Assembly (NCBI GenBank): GCA_016928355.1 | Contig: JAFGKW010000054.1 | Span: 1 to 36,235, forward strand | Origin: Methanomicrobiaceae archaeon | GTDB taxonomy: Archaea > Halobacteriota > Methanomicrobia > Methanomicrobiales > Methanomicrobiaceae | DNA: 36,235 nt | Direction of reading: 5' to 3' | Part shown: piece by piece, positions 25,704 to 34,476 of the stretch | Numbering within the stretch: position 1 is the stretch's first letter | How the letters are laid out: every line of letters begins with the position of its first letter | Position numbers and translations under genes: made by a program | The notes under the pieces: model-generated | What the model was told of the DNA's origin: nothing | The model's input: only the letters and a program-made list of their open reading frames with translations | Databases searched by the model: none

Positions 25704-26192
25704 TTATTCCTGATTTTGAAGTATCGTATTAACTATCTCCAGTGGCATCGTGGTTGTCTCCGCGATCTTTTCCGCACTCTCGCCGGATTTATTCAACCTC
25801 CAAATGCACACATCCATCCTCTCGCCGACCTCGATCATGTGGCCGTCGGGATCGAGGAATCTCATGGTCAGCTGCATCCACGGCTGTTCGACGACCTCGT
25901 GAACGAATTTGACCCCGGCGGATTTGATGAGTTCATGTGTTTTCGCCATATCATCGGTCTCGTAGTAGATCTCGAGCTTCCTTTTCGAGGAGTAGTCCCC
26001 GCCGGATGATTCGCCGAATATGACGTTTCTACCGAACTCCCCTTCCCAGATTGCAAGGCCGCTTTTGAACCCGATATTCTTCCCGAGATCGAGTTCGATC
26101 TCCTCGCCCATGACATCTGTGTAGAATTTCTTCGATCTTTCCACGTCTTCGACGAAGAGGACTGTTGACATATATCTGAATGGTTTTGACAT
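25704..26192 (-). CDS. Glyoxalase/VOC-superfamily protein with a helical C-terminal tail
   Basis: The 162-residue protein has one VOC domain (about residues 5-125). It starts RYMSTVLFVEDVERSKKFY and ends FLDPDGHMIEVGE, where the final Glu is the usual metal ligand. The tail (about 125-160: WRLNKSGESAEKIAETTTMP and then LEIVNTIL) resembles a short helix-turn-helix repeat rather than VOC sequence. VOC proteins include isomerases, dioxygenases and resistance proteins, so no reaction is assigned. The gene is single and convergent with the exporter operon. Confidence 0.82.
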   Translation of the reverse strand: MSKPFRYMSTVLFVEDVERSKKFYTDVMGEEIELDLGKNIGFKSGLAIWEGEFGRNVIFGESSGGDYSSKRKLEIYYETDDMAKTHELIKSAGVKFVHEVVEQPWMQLTMRFLDPDGHMIEVGERMDVCIWRLNKSGESAEKIAETTTMPLEIVNTILQNQE

Positions 26193-26294
26193 GATCTGAA
26201 TTGGTTTGTTTCTTTTATTATACTGATCTGCGAACTGTGAAAATGAGCATTAACAGGTTGCTTTATACCCGCCCGCGACTATAAAGCGGTTACC

Positions 26295-26876
26295 ATGAAT
26301 GCAGAGAATGGAGTTATCGATGCCATCCTGAACAGGAGGAGCGTCAGGAATTTTTCTAATAAGGCCGTTCCTGATGATGTAATTGAGAAGCTTATCGATG
26401 CGGGCATACACGCCCCTTCGGCCCTCGGGCTCTACCCGTGGAGCTTCGTCATCGTTAAGAACCAGAATATGATGAAGAGGATATCAGACTTTGCAAAGCC
26501 GATTGTGATTGAGGGACTGAAGAAGTCTAAGGGCGGCGGGATGACACAGAGATATCTCGAGATGACAGGGGAGGAGGGATTTTCGATCTTCTACAACGCC
26601 CCATGCCTTCTGCTCGTCCTCGGGAGGAACAACGCCGCATTTGCGGATATCGACTGCTCTCTCTGTGCCCAGAATATTATGCTCGCCGCCCACTCGCTTG
26701 GTCTTGCCACATGCTGGATCGGATCGGCCAGATACCTCGAAAAAGACTCCGGCCTCGTATCGGCCCTCGGGATCCCGGACGGCTACCACCTCGTCGCTCC
26801 ATTAATCCTCGGCTACCCTGACGTGGCCCCGGAGATGCCCGGGAGGACAGAACCTGGGATAGTGTGGGTGAAATAA
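26295..26876 (+). CDS. Nitroreductase-family flavoprotein
   Basis: The 193-residue protein has the FMN-binding start AILNRRSVRNFSNKAVPDDV, then APSALGLYPWSFVIVKN, CSLCAQNIMLAAHSLGLATC and the end segment PLILGYPDVAPEMPGR. It binds FMN and probably reduces an organic substrate with NAD(P)H or another donor. The CSLCAQN segment carries an extra cysteine pair common in anaerobe homologues. A TATA-like CTTTATAC near 26260-26267 precedes a short leader. Confidence 0.88.
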   Translation: MNAENGVIDAILNRRSVRNFSNKAVPDDVIEKLIDAGIHAPSALGLYPWSFVIVKNQNMMKRISDFAKPIVIEGLKKSKGGGMTQRYLEMTGEEGFSIFYNAPCLLLVLGRNNAAFADIDCSLCAQNIMLAAHSLGLATCWIGSARYLEKDSGLVSALGIPDGYHLVAPLILGYPDVAPEMPGRTEPGIVWVK

Positions 26877-27280
26877 AATATTCCTCAAAGGTGACAAAAT
26901 GTCGCCATCAGGGCTTTGCAATATCGTATAAGGCTGTCTCCCGGTAAGCTTCAATTAAAAATTATTCTCAGACCCAAGCCAATTGCACCATCATGACAAG
27001 CGTCTTCGGCTCTTCTCTGTAGAAGGGATCGTACTTTGCAGGGCTAAAAGACCCTCACGCATAAAAGCCAGTGCTCTCTGTATTATATGACCGCGAGTAT
27101 ACGGTAAAATCAGGGGATTAACAGCATAAACTATAGAAAATATATAGATGATCTGGCCATCCTTTATCGATAAATCCGAAATGCAGCTCAATCAGCATTT
27201 ATCCGGGCTTTTTCACCAAATTACCTCAATTAATAATACTTAACTTATGGAAAACCCGAATATAGATTAGAGGCAAAGAC
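26877..27280. other. 404-base non-coding region before the ech operon
   Basis: No gene is supported here. The left end has a small hairpin (26890-26906). The right end, with AATTAATAATACTTAA near 27226-27241, probably holds the ech promoter. A minus-strand stretch ending at a TGA (26968-26970) reads like a protein C-terminus for about 29 residues but has no start, so it may be a gene remnant. Confidence 0.4.
26890..26906. terminator. Hairpin after the nitroreductase gene
   Basis: GGTGACA and TGTCGCC pair over 7 bases with one G-U and an AAA loop, 14 bases after the stop. No T run follows, so it may stabilise the mRNA end rather than terminate. Confidence 0.3.
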
Positions 27281-29215
27281 GTGGAATCCATAATATTTCT
27301 GATCCTCTTTCCGCTGTTTGCAGGAGTGATAATGCTGGCACTCCCAAACGGCAGGGGAAGGGATTCGTTCGTAAATTTCGCAGGAGTGGTGACCTGTATA
27401 GGGTCGCTCTATCTCCTGTATGAGTACTTCGGCAAAGGTGCGCAGTTCTTCTTTGTCGATGGAACATTTATCGACCCGCTGATAACAGTGGCCGAGATCG
27501 CAATCGGATTATTCATCATCGGGATGAGCTTAAAGTTCAGGAAATACCTGATTGCGGTTCTTGCCGCATGCCAGATGGCACTGATAACGTATACGGATGT
27601 CGTGTTCGAACCGTCGCATTACGCAGGATATGATCTCTTCATCGACGAATTCTCCCTGATAATGACGGTCATCATCGGCGTTATCGGGAGCCTGATCTGC
27701 ATATACGCCACAGGCTATATGAAGACCTACCAGGAGCATCACAAGGATGTAAAGGATAAAAGGCCGCTCTTCTTCTTCCTGATGTTCCTCTTCCTCTCGG
27801 CGATGTTCGGGATCGTCTTCTCGAACAACATCATGTGGCTCTTTTTGTTCTGGGAGATAACGACGCTCTGTTCGTTCCTGCTCATCGCATACGCGGGCGA
27901 CGAAATCTCGTGGAAGAACGGTTTCTGGGCACTACTGTTAAACGTCATAGGCGGTGTGGCCTTTGCAGGCGGAATATTCTTCATAAACGCATTCTCTTCG
28001 GGCAGCGACATTTACTTAAATGAACTCCTGACCAGTTCGCCGGGAATCGCCCTCGTCGCCGCCACCTTTATCGGGTTTGCAGGACTCACAAAGTCCGCCC
28101 AGTTCCCCTTCTCCTCGTGGCTGGTCGGCGCAATGGTCGCACCCACCCCAGTATCTGCACTGCTTCATTCAAGTACGATGGTCAAGGCAGGTGTCTACGT
28201 GATCGTAAGGTTCGCACCCGTATTCGAGGCGAACCTCATCGGAATCGCCTTCGCATTCATCGGGGCCATCACATTTCTTACCGCATCTGCGATTGCAATC
28301 AGCCAGAGTAATGCAAAGAAGGTCCTTGCATATTCGACTATTGCAAATCTCGGTCTGGTTGTCGCCTGCGCAGGAATAGGTACCGAAGAGGCTGTATGGG
28401 CGGCGATACTGCTGATAATATTCCATGCAGTAGCAAAGTCACTCCTTTTCCTCTCCGTCGGATCGGTCGAGAACCAGAAGCACTCGAAGGATATCGAAGA
28501 CATGGGCGGCCTCATCGCTGCAATGCCTAAAGTGGCGCTCATGATGCTAATAGGAATGGCAGGAATGTTTCTCGCACCGTTCGGAATGCTCATCTCCAAA
28601 TGGGCGTCCATCCATGCGTTCGTAAACGCCATTCCACCGTTCGGAATGCTTCTCATTGCAATAATCGCATACGGAAGCGGGATTACGGTCTTCTTTTGGA
28701 CAAAATGGATGGGCAGAATACTCGAGGTACGGACAGAAAGAGAGCCTTTGGAGACAGAGGCGTCAAAGCCCGAGATGAGAGCGATACTCACACTCGGGGC
28801 ACTCACGGTCCTTGCATGCCTCATATTCCCGCTGATCTCGTACACTATGATCGAGCCATACACACATACAATATATAATTCAGTCTCCCCGCTCCTCAGC
28901 CTGAGCAATGAGATAATCATGCTCTTCATGGTCGTGGTCGTAATCCTCCTCCCCGTAAGCCTCTTCCACTTCGCAAAGGGACGCACTCTCAGGAGACAGT
29001 ATATGGGCGCCAGGGTCTCTGAGGTCTCAGGCGAACACCTGAGATTCCTCGGGAGCATGGGTGTCATGAAGGAAGCCGAACTCTCCAACTATTACTTTGA
29101 GGGAATCTTCGGTGAGGAGAAGCTCAACAGGGCGGGAGTCTTGTCGACGATATTGATAATCGTGATGTTATTCGCCCTTGTATCATGGTTTGTTCCGCTG
29201 GAGGTGATCATGTGA
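27281..29215 (+). CDS. echA: Ech hydrogenase subunit A (NuoL-like ion-translocating subunit)
   Basis: The 644-residue, many-spanning membrane protein belongs to the Mrp/NuoL antiporter family. It shows EFSLIMTVIIGVIGSLICIY, LFLFWEITTLCSFLLI, the conserved glutamates and lysines of the proton channel (KSAQFPFSSWLVGAM) and ALLHSSTMVKAGVY. It is the first gene of a six-gene operon in the order known from Methanosarcina barkeri echABCDEF. Ech couples reduction of ferredoxin by H2 to ion flow across the membrane. It starts with GTG 27281 after GAGGC. Its stop overlaps the echB start. Confidence 0.93.
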   Translation: MESIIFLILFPLFAGVIMLALPNGRGRDSFVNFAGVVTCIGSLYLLYEYFGKGAQFFFVDGTFIDPLITVAEIAIGLFIIGMSLKFRKYLIAVLAACQMALITYTDVVFEPSHYAGYDLFIDEFSLIMTVIIGVIGSLICIYATGYMKTYQEHHKDVKDKRPLFFFLMFLFLSAMFGIVFSNNIMWLFLFWEITTLCSFLLIAYAGDEISWKNGFWALLLNVIGGVAFAGGIFFINAFSSGSDIYLNELLTSSPGIALVAATFIGFAGLTKSAQFPFSSWLVGAMVAPTPVSALLHSSTMVKAGVYVIVRFAPVFEANLIGIAFAFIGAITFLTASAIAISQSNAKKVLAYSTIANLGLVVACAGIGTEEAVWAAILLIIFHAVAKSLLFLSVGSVENQKHSKDIEDMGGLIAAMPKVALMMLIGMAGMFLAPFGMLISKWASIHAFVNAIPPFGMLLIAIIAYGSGITVFFWTKWMGRILEVRTEREPLETEASKPEMRAILTLGALTVLACLIFPLISYTMIEPYTHTIYNSVSPLLSLSNEIIMLFMVVVVILLPVSLFHFAKGRTLRRQYMGARVSEVSGEHLRFLGSMGVMKEAELSNYYFEGIFGEEKLNRAGVLSTILIIVMLFALVSWFVPLEVIM

Positions 29216-30087
29216 GCTTCCTGGATGTAATGAATGTATATCCCTTAATCGGGGTTTTGCTCTTCATAGTTCTCTCGCCCCTTGTCGGTGGAATTATATT
29301 CGGTATAGACCGGATAATAACCGCCAGAATGCAGGGAAGGGTAGGGCCGCCTGTCCTGCAGCCGCTATATGATATCTTCAAGCTGTTTGAAAAGGAGAAG
29401 ATGGTCATACACGAGTCCCAGAACTTCTGGATCTTCGGGTACCTCATCTTCATGATAATCACCGGTGCGCTGTTCTTCGGCGGATCAGACATACTTCTGG
29501 TCATATTCGCGCTGACACTTGCGCATGTTGCACTCATACTCGGTGCGTTCTCATCAGGATCGCCTTATGCCCATATCGGTGCCGAGCGTGAACTGATACA
29601 GCTGATGGCTGTCGAGCCTATGATAATCATCGCGGCTGTCGGCTTCTACGAAGTTACGGGCTCTTTCAATACTCTTGATATAATCTCCTCGGGGTCGCCG
29701 CTGATACTTGTACTCCCGGGAATCTTCATCGGGTTTGTCTATATCCTGACGGTCAAGCTGAGAAAGTCCCCGTTCGATATCTCTACATCGCATCATGCCC
29801 ACCAGGAGCTTGTAAGAGGGCTGAATACCGAATTCGCAGGATCGACCCTCGGGATGGTCGAGCTTGCTCATCTCTACGAGACGGCAATCCTCCTCGGGTT
29901 CATCTTCCTCTTCTTCGGGCTCGCTGCCCCGATAATCGGACTTATCGTTGTTGCGCTTATATATCTCATAGAGATTTTCGTCGACAACGCAACTTCGAGG
30001 GTCAAATGGGGGCTGATGTTTAAGAGCTGCTGGATAGTTACGGCTGTTTTGGGAGTCGTGAACCTTATGGCCCTTTATTTAATCTGA
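29212..30087 (+). CDS. echB: Ech hydrogenase subunit B (NuoH-like membrane subunit)
   Basis: The 291-residue membrane protein of the NuoH/HycD family shows ITARMQGRVGPPVLQPLYDI, the quinone-site-like PFDISTSHHAHQELVRGLNT and many hydrophobic spans. It anchors the hydrogenase module to the membrane. I start it at GTG 29212, overlapping the echA stop, because a near-perfect GGAGGTGATC (29200-29209) precedes it. An in-frame start at 29185 lies inside echA and upstream of that site. Confidence 0.93.
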   Translation: MSFLDVMNVYPLIGVLLFIVLSPLVGGIIFGIDRIITARMQGRVGPPVLQPLYDIFKLFEKEKMVIHESQNFWIFGYLIFMIITGALFFGGSDILLVIFALTLAHVALILGAFSSGSPYAHIGAERELIQLMAVEPMIIIAAVGFYEVTGSFNTLDIISSGSPLILVLPGIFIGFVYILTVKLRKSPFDISTSHHAHQELVRGLNTEFAGSTLGMVELAHLYETAILLGFIFLFFGLAAPIIGLIVVALIYLIEIFVDNATSRVKWGLMFKSCWIVTAVLGVVNLMALYLI

Positions 30088-30099
30088 GGTGAGAAGACG

Positions 30100-30540
30100 A
30101 TGGCATATATTACAAAATCCCCCTGGATTATACACTACGATGCGTCAAGCTGCAACGGATGCGACATTGAGGTTCTCGCCTGCCTTACACCTCTTTATGA
30201 TATAGAGAGGTTCGGGATCATCAACACCGGAAATCCGAAGCATGCCGATGTTTTCCTTGTTACCGGGGGCGTGAACGAGCAGAACAGACCGGTCATCAAA
30301 AACATCTACAGGCAGATGCCAAAACCCAATGTGGTAGTTGCGATCGGCGCCTGCGCCCTCTCGGGAGGAGTCTTCCGTGAATGCTATAATATCGCAGGAG
30401 GGGTTGACAAACTGATCCCCGTCGATGTCTACGTCCCGGGATGTTCAGCAAAACCGGAAGCGATAATCGATGGCGTTGTAAAGGCGCTTGGGATACTGGA
30501 AAAGAAGAGAGAAGCGATGAAAAAGGAGGCAGGGAACTGA
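30100..30540 (+). CDS. echC: Ech hydrogenase small subunit (NuoB-like)
   Basis: The 146-residue protein carries the proximal [4Fe-4S] cluster. Ligands are Cys18 and Cys21 (SSCNGCDIE), Cys85 (IGACALSGG) and Cys115 (VPGCSAKPE), the spacing of NuoB and of Ech/CooL small subunits. It passes electrons between the NiFe centre of EchE and the EchF ferredoxin. GAGGTGA precedes the ATG. There is no Tat signal, as expected for a cytoplasm-facing enzyme. It ends 1 base before echD. Confidence 0.95.
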   Translation: MAYITKSPWIIHYDASSCNGCDIEVLACLTPLYDIERFGIINTGNPKHADVFLVTGGVNEQNRPVIKNIYRQMPKPNVVVAIGACALSGGVFRECYNIAGGVDKLIPVDVYVPGCSAKPEAIIDGVVKALGILEKKREAMKKEAGN

Positions 30541-30541
30541 C

Positions 30542-30958
30542 ATGACTATCGAAGAACAGCTGATTACCGAAATTACAGTCGAAAGCCTCCTGGAGGAGGT
30601 GAAGACGAAGTCCGATGCCGGGTACCGCCTTGTGCAGATTGGATGCACGAGAATCGAAGATGCATTCGAGATCAACTACTCGTTCGAGAAGGACTACAGG
30701 TTCGAAAACCTCAGGGTGACTATCGGAGAAGACGTTAGGATGCCGAGCATATCGGATATCTACTGGGGTTCGTTCATATACGAAAACGAGATGCACGACC
30801 TCTACGGGATAGGAGTGGACGGTATGAATATCGACTTCAACGGCTACCTCTTCAAAACGAGCATCCCGCACCCGTTCAGGGATGCACCAGCGGTCACGGT
30901 GAAGAAAGTGCCGAAGAAGATGGATGAAGAGAACAAAACCTCCGGGGGTGAGGAGTAA
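30542..30958 (+). CDS. echD: Ech hydrogenase subunit D (NuoC-like)
   Basis: The 138-residue protein aligns with the NuoC/30-kDa family by its final part, SDIYWGSFIYENEMHDLYGI followed by the GYLFKTSIPHPFR segment. It is a structural cofactor-free subunit between large and small subunits. The stop TAA overlaps the echE ATG by one base (TAATG), indicating translational coupling. Confidence 0.9.
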   Translation: MTIEEQLITEITVESLLEEVKTKSDAGYRLVQIGCTRIEDAFEINYSFEKDYRFENLRVTIGEDVRMPSISDIYWGSFIYENEMHDLYGIGVDGMNIDFNGYLFKTSIPHPFRDAPAVTVKKVPKKMDEENKTSGGEE

Positions 30959-32040
30959 TGACAGGCCGAAGAACAGTCGTGCCCTTCGGGCCGCAGCACC
31001 CGGTGCTTCCTGAACCGATCCATCTCGATCTAGTGATCGAGGACGAAAAGGTTATAGAGGCCATCCCGTCCATCGGGTATGTCCACCGCGGCCTTGAGAA
31101 ACTGGTCGAGAAGAAAGATTACAAGAACTATGTCTATATCGCGGAGAGAATCTGCGGAATCTGCAGTTTTATCCACAGCCTCGGTTACTGCCAGGGTGTG
31201 GAGAACATCATGGGTGTAGAAGTGCCGGAGAGAGCTCATTACCTTAGGACGATCTGGTCGGAGTACTCGAGGATGCACAGCCATCTCCTCTGGATGGGGC
31301 TCTTTGCAGACGCGATGGGCTTTGAGAACCTCTTTATGAACTGCTGGAGAATCCGCGAACAGGTTCTCGACATGATGGAAGAGACGACCGGAGGCAGGGT
31401 CATCCAGGGCTCGTGCAAGGTCGGCGGAGTAAGAAAGGATATATCCGTGGCTAAGCTTAAGGAGATGTCTGAGAGGATCGAAAAGACCAAAGCCGATGTA
31501 GAGGAGATCAACCATGTCTTCTTCGACGATTCGACCGTTATCCACAGGACAAAGGGTATCGGTTACCTCTCGAAGGACGATGCATACCACCTTGGTGCAG
31601 TCGGCCCGACGGCAAGGGGATGCGGGGTTGCAATCGACATCAGGAAGACAGGCTATGCGGCATACCCGGAGCTCGACTTCGAACCTGTCGTAGAGTCCGG
31701 CGGAGACTGCTATTCCCGGTGTATGGTCCGTGCAAAAGAAGTTGTGCAGTCCGCAGACCTCATCCGGCAGGCGATAGAGAAGATCCCTGGCGGTGATATC
31801 GACGTGAAGGTTAAAGGCAACCCGGAAGGCGAGTACTTCTCGAGAGTCGAACAGCCGAGGGGCGAGTGCATCCATTACCTGAAGGGCAACGGGAAGAAGT
31901 TCCTTGTCAGGGAGCGTGTGAGGACGCCCACGCTGACGAATATTCCGCCGCTTGTCAGGATGCTTGCAGGCTGCGAGATGGCGGACGTTCCAGTGATCGT
32001 ACTTACAATCGACCCTTGCATCGGGTGTGCGGAGAGGTGA
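30958..32040 (+). CDS. echE: Ech hydrogenase large subunit with NiFe site (NuoD-like)
   Basis: The 360-residue catalytic subunit binds the NiFe centre with Cys66 and Cys69 (RICGIC) and Cys354 and Cys357 (DPCIGC). Its N-terminal PFGPQHPVLPEPIHLDL is typical of group 4 enzymes. The protein ends only three residues after the last cysteine, so there is no C-terminal extension for a maturation protease to remove. The four nickel-ligand cysteines show a true hydrogenase rather than a complex I subunit. A strong ribosome binding site lies in the echD end. Confidence 0.95.
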   Translation: MTGRRTVVPFGPQHPVLPEPIHLDLVIEDEKVIEAIPSIGYVHRGLEKLVEKKDYKNYVYIAERICGICSFIHSLGYCQGVENIMGVEVPERAHYLRTIWSEYSRMHSHLLWMGLFADAMGFENLFMNCWRIREQVLDMMEETTGGRVIQGSCKVGGVRKDISVAKLKEMSERIEKTKADVEEINHVFFDDSTVIHRTKGIGYLSKDDAYHLGAVGPTARGCGVAIDIRKTGYAAYPELDFEPVVESGGDCYSRCMVRAKEVVQSADLIRQAIEKIPGGDIDVKVKGNPEGEYFSRVEQPRGECIHYLKGNGKKFLVRERVRTPTLTNIPPLVRMLAGCEMADVPVIVLTIDPCIGCAER

Positions 32041-32046
32041 TCGGAG

Positions 32047-32421
32047 ATGGGAAAGATTACTTTTACAATGTCAAAGAGGATTTTAAAATCGCTCGCCTCG
32101 GGACCTGCAACCCTCAGGTACCCGCATGAGCCTGCCAAGAGATACGAGGCGTCAAGGGGCCATATCGAGATCAATATCGACGACTGCATCTACTGCGGGC
32201 TATGCTCCAAGAACTGCCCGGCGGACGCGATTGAAGTCTCAAAGGACGACCGGACATGGGAGATCGACCGCTTCAGGTGCATCATCTGTAATTCATGCGT
32301 CGAGGCCTGCCCGAAGGACTGCCTCTCGACCTCAAACGTCTATCTCGAACCCGTTTTTTCCGGTCCGCTGAAGGACAGGTCAGTCGGCCCTGAACCCGAA
32401 CCGGAAGTAAAAGAAGAATAG
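32047..32421 (+). CDS. echF: Ech hydrogenase 2[4Fe-4S] ferredoxin subunit
   Basis: The 124-residue polyferredoxin-like subunit has two full cluster motifs: Cys47, 50, 53 and 57 in CIYCGLCSKNCP, and Cys78, 81, 84 and 88 in CIICNSCVEACP. It links the complex to soluble ferredoxin. The C-terminal tail is acidic and proline-rich (PEPEVKEE). It is the last gene of the operon; a GAGGTGATC site lies over the echE stop. The convergent methyltransferase gene ends 3 bases away. Confidence 0.94.
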   Translation: MGKITFTMSKRILKSLASGPATLRYPHEPAKRYEASRGHIEINIDDCIYCGLCSKNCPADAIEVSKDDRTWEIDRFRCIICNSCVEACPKDCLSTSNVYLEPVFSGPLKDRSVGPEPEPEVKEE

Positions 32422-32424
32422 ATC

Positions 32425-33201
32425 TTAGGAAATATCACTTTTTTTTGCAATAACATACCCGAAACTCGTCCACCTTCCCCCGTCGACCTCGAGAGTCTTC
32501 GGGTCGTCGTCAGGGTCCTCTTTACAGAACGGATCGTGTTTCGCGAATGCCATCCACCACTCCCATGAATCAGGTGCATAAGCCGATTCGATGTCCTCAA
32601 ACCCTGCAGATTCGATCTCTTCCATCGTTTCGTCAAGGCTGCGGAAGCATTCCTTCCATGAATACTCGTCCTGCGAAACATACGGTTCGAGATCTTCGGG
32701 GACCGGAACGCCGAGGTGCATAGGTTCCCCGACGCCGAATATCCCTCCCGGTTTAAGCACACGGGAGATCTCCTTTAACGCATCTGTATAACCTTCGATT
32801 CCCTGAGAAACGCGGATCATCTCGAGTGCAGTCGTCGAATAGACGTAGTCGAACGATTCCGAAGCGAAGTTCGTATCCGGCACTCCGGCCTTGATCCCGA
32901 GAACCGAATCTTCAACGCCCCATAAAACAGAGTTCCTTCGGAGGTGCTCGACCATCGGTTTCCCGTCCATCCGGTCGTCCCAGGGATCGATCCCGACCGC
33001 GAAGACGCCGTACTCCTTTGCCAGAAAACAGGTCTGCCAGCCGCGGTTGCACCCCACATCGAGCAGTTTTCTGCCGGGTAAAATCCCCATCTTCTCCGCC
33101 ATGAACTCGGCGATCTGTAGACCGCCCGGCCCGCTGCACTGTGCATAGATCGTATCGTAATCGGTGTGTTTTGACGACTTTTTATATTCAAATCCTGCCA
33201 T
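32425..33201 (-). CDS. Class I SAM-dependent methyltransferase
   Basis: The 258-residue protein has motif I LLDVGCNRGWQTCFLA, the acidic strand end AVGIDPWDDRMDG and the later LKEISRVLKPGGIFGVGEP, typical of methyltransferase domain 11/25 proteins. It is not closely related to the two methyltransferases of the uptake locus. Five tryptophans and an acidic stretch (EDPDDDPK) mark its C-terminal part. The substrate is unknown. It converges with the ech operon and has no same-strand partner nearby. Confidence 0.85.
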   Translation of the reverse strand: MAGFEYKKSSKHTDYDTIYAQCSGPGGLQIAEFMAEKMGILPGRKLLDVGCNRGWQTCFLAKEYGVFAVGIDPWDDRMDGKPMVEHLRRNSVLWGVEDSVLGIKAGVPDTNFASESFDYVYSTTALEMIRVSQGIEGYTDALKEISRVLKPGGIFGVGEPMHLGVPVPEDLEPYVSQDEYSWKECFRSLDETMEEIESAGFEDIESAYAPDSWEWWMAFAKHDPFCKEDPDDDPKTLEVDGGRWTSFGYVIAKKSDIS

Positions 33202-33311
33202 AACATGCTCCTTTTCTCCCCGGAGAAATCCAGTGAATGAAAGCTTTCAGGTAATTATAATATGCGTGATCCTATTAAAATCCCTAAAAATCTCAGGGGA
33301 AAAATAGCGTA

Positions 33312-33681
33312 TTATTCCACGTCGCCTTTATACTTTTCAAGATATCTCTGCATCTCGCTTCGCGTAATTCCTTTCCAATCGACGACATCGTTGCCCATAA
33401 CCCAGATCCTGGTGTCATAGACCTTTGTAAACGGACCGTCATCGCCCAAGAGCCAGGTATGTTCGGTTATCTCGTAACCTGCAAGCGAGTTGTCCCCCGG
33501 TCCAGACATTCGAGCCTGCCTCCATGCACACGCATGACATAAGACATGCCAGCATGACGAGCGTGAGTGAAATAAAATTCTCTTCTACATATCCTTCATC
33601 AATATAATATTGATAATTAAAATATACTACGCCCCCTTCCACACGGAATAGCAGGCTCAGGATTTCAGCAGATGCCACCAA
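33312..33681 (-). pseudogene. Small lipoprotein gene broken by a +1 frameshift in a C run (33494-33498)
   Basis: The 5' part reads SLTLVMLACLMSCVC, a lipoprotein-type hydrophobic segment with lipobox cysteines, then GSNVWTG. The 3' part, in another frame, reads DNSLAGYEITEHTWLLGDDG, then a Tyr/Trp-rich end and YLEKYKGDVE. Removing one base of the five-C run joins them as NVWTGDNSLAGYEI. No good ATG lies just before the hydrophobic segment; the upstream extension to 33681 looks unnatural, so the 5' end may also be damaged. The intact product would be a cell-surface lipoprotein of roughly 85-100 residues. No family was recognised. Confidence 0.5.
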
Positions 33682-33751
33682 TGCAGCAGGGCCAACAAAA
33701 TATATCCGGAATAAAACCCGATTCTTCCCTACGGCAGGAGATGATAACGTG

Positions 33752-34456
33752 ATGAAGGTAATAGGCGCAATCGGCGGGATGAGCTGGGTTTCATCTGCCG
33801 AATATTACAAACTGATGAACGAGATGGTCGAAAAGGAGCTCGGCGGCCTTCATTCGGCAAGGATTCTTATGTACTCGATAGAGTTTGGGGAGTTTTCCGA
33901 AGAGGAGCGTGAGGCGTCCGAAGGGGACTGGAAACCGCTCAGAAAGACTATGCTCGAGGCGGCAGGGAGGCTCGAGCGGGGCGGGGCGGACTTCATCATC
34001 ATTTGTTCAAATACAATGCACTCGAGTGTGGAGGATATAGAAGCCCATGTAAAAATCCCTGTGCTCCATATCGCCGATGCGACCGGTGAAAAAATACGTG
34101 AGCACGGCCTCTCCACCATCGGTCTTCTCGGGACGGAATATACGATGGAAGAAGAATTCTATAAAAAGAGAATTAAAGATAAATTCGGTATTAAAGTCAT
34201 AGTCCCGGACGAAAACGACCGGGAATACATAAACTTGGTAATATTCGACGAACTATGTGCTGAGATCATCAGTGATGATTCAAGAGAGAGATTCATAGAA
34301 ATTATCCGGCGGCTCAGGGAGCAGGGGGCCGAAGGAATTATCCTCGGGTGCACCGAGATCCCCCTGCTTGTAAAACAGGAGGACGTGGATGTCCCGCTCT
34401 TCGACACGCTCACGATCCATGCCGAAGCCGCGGTAAGATATGCATTGGAAGATTAG
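33752..34456 (+). CDS. Aspartate/glutamate racemase family protein
   Basis: The 234-residue protein starts GAIGGMSWVSSAEYY and has the two catalytic cysteines in the usual contexts: Cys85 in IICSNTMH and Cys200 in LGCTEIPLL. It belongs to the cofactor-independent Asp/Glu/hydantoin racemases. ATG 33752 follows GGAG (33737-33740) by 11 bases; GTG 33749 in the same frame is equally possible. The exact amino acid substrate is not determined. It stands alone. Confidence 0.9.
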   Translation: MKVIGAIGGMSWVSSAEYYKLMNEMVEKELGGLHSARILMYSIEFGEFSEEEREASEGDWKPLRKTMLEAAGRLERGGADFIIICSNTMHSSVEDIEAHVKIPVLHIADATGEKIREHGLSTIGLLGTEYTMEEEFYKKRIKDKFGIKVIVPDENDREYINLVIFDELCAEIISDDSRERFIEIIRRLREQGAEGIILGCTEIPLLVKQEDVDVPLFDTLTIHAEAAVRYALED

Positions 34457-34476
34457 CGGTTTTCGTTCAAAAAAAT

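Noticed and set aside
28195-29088. 297-codon minus-strand frame inside echA
   Set aside because: It is the antisense of a well-conserved echA region and shows no family features or ribosome site.
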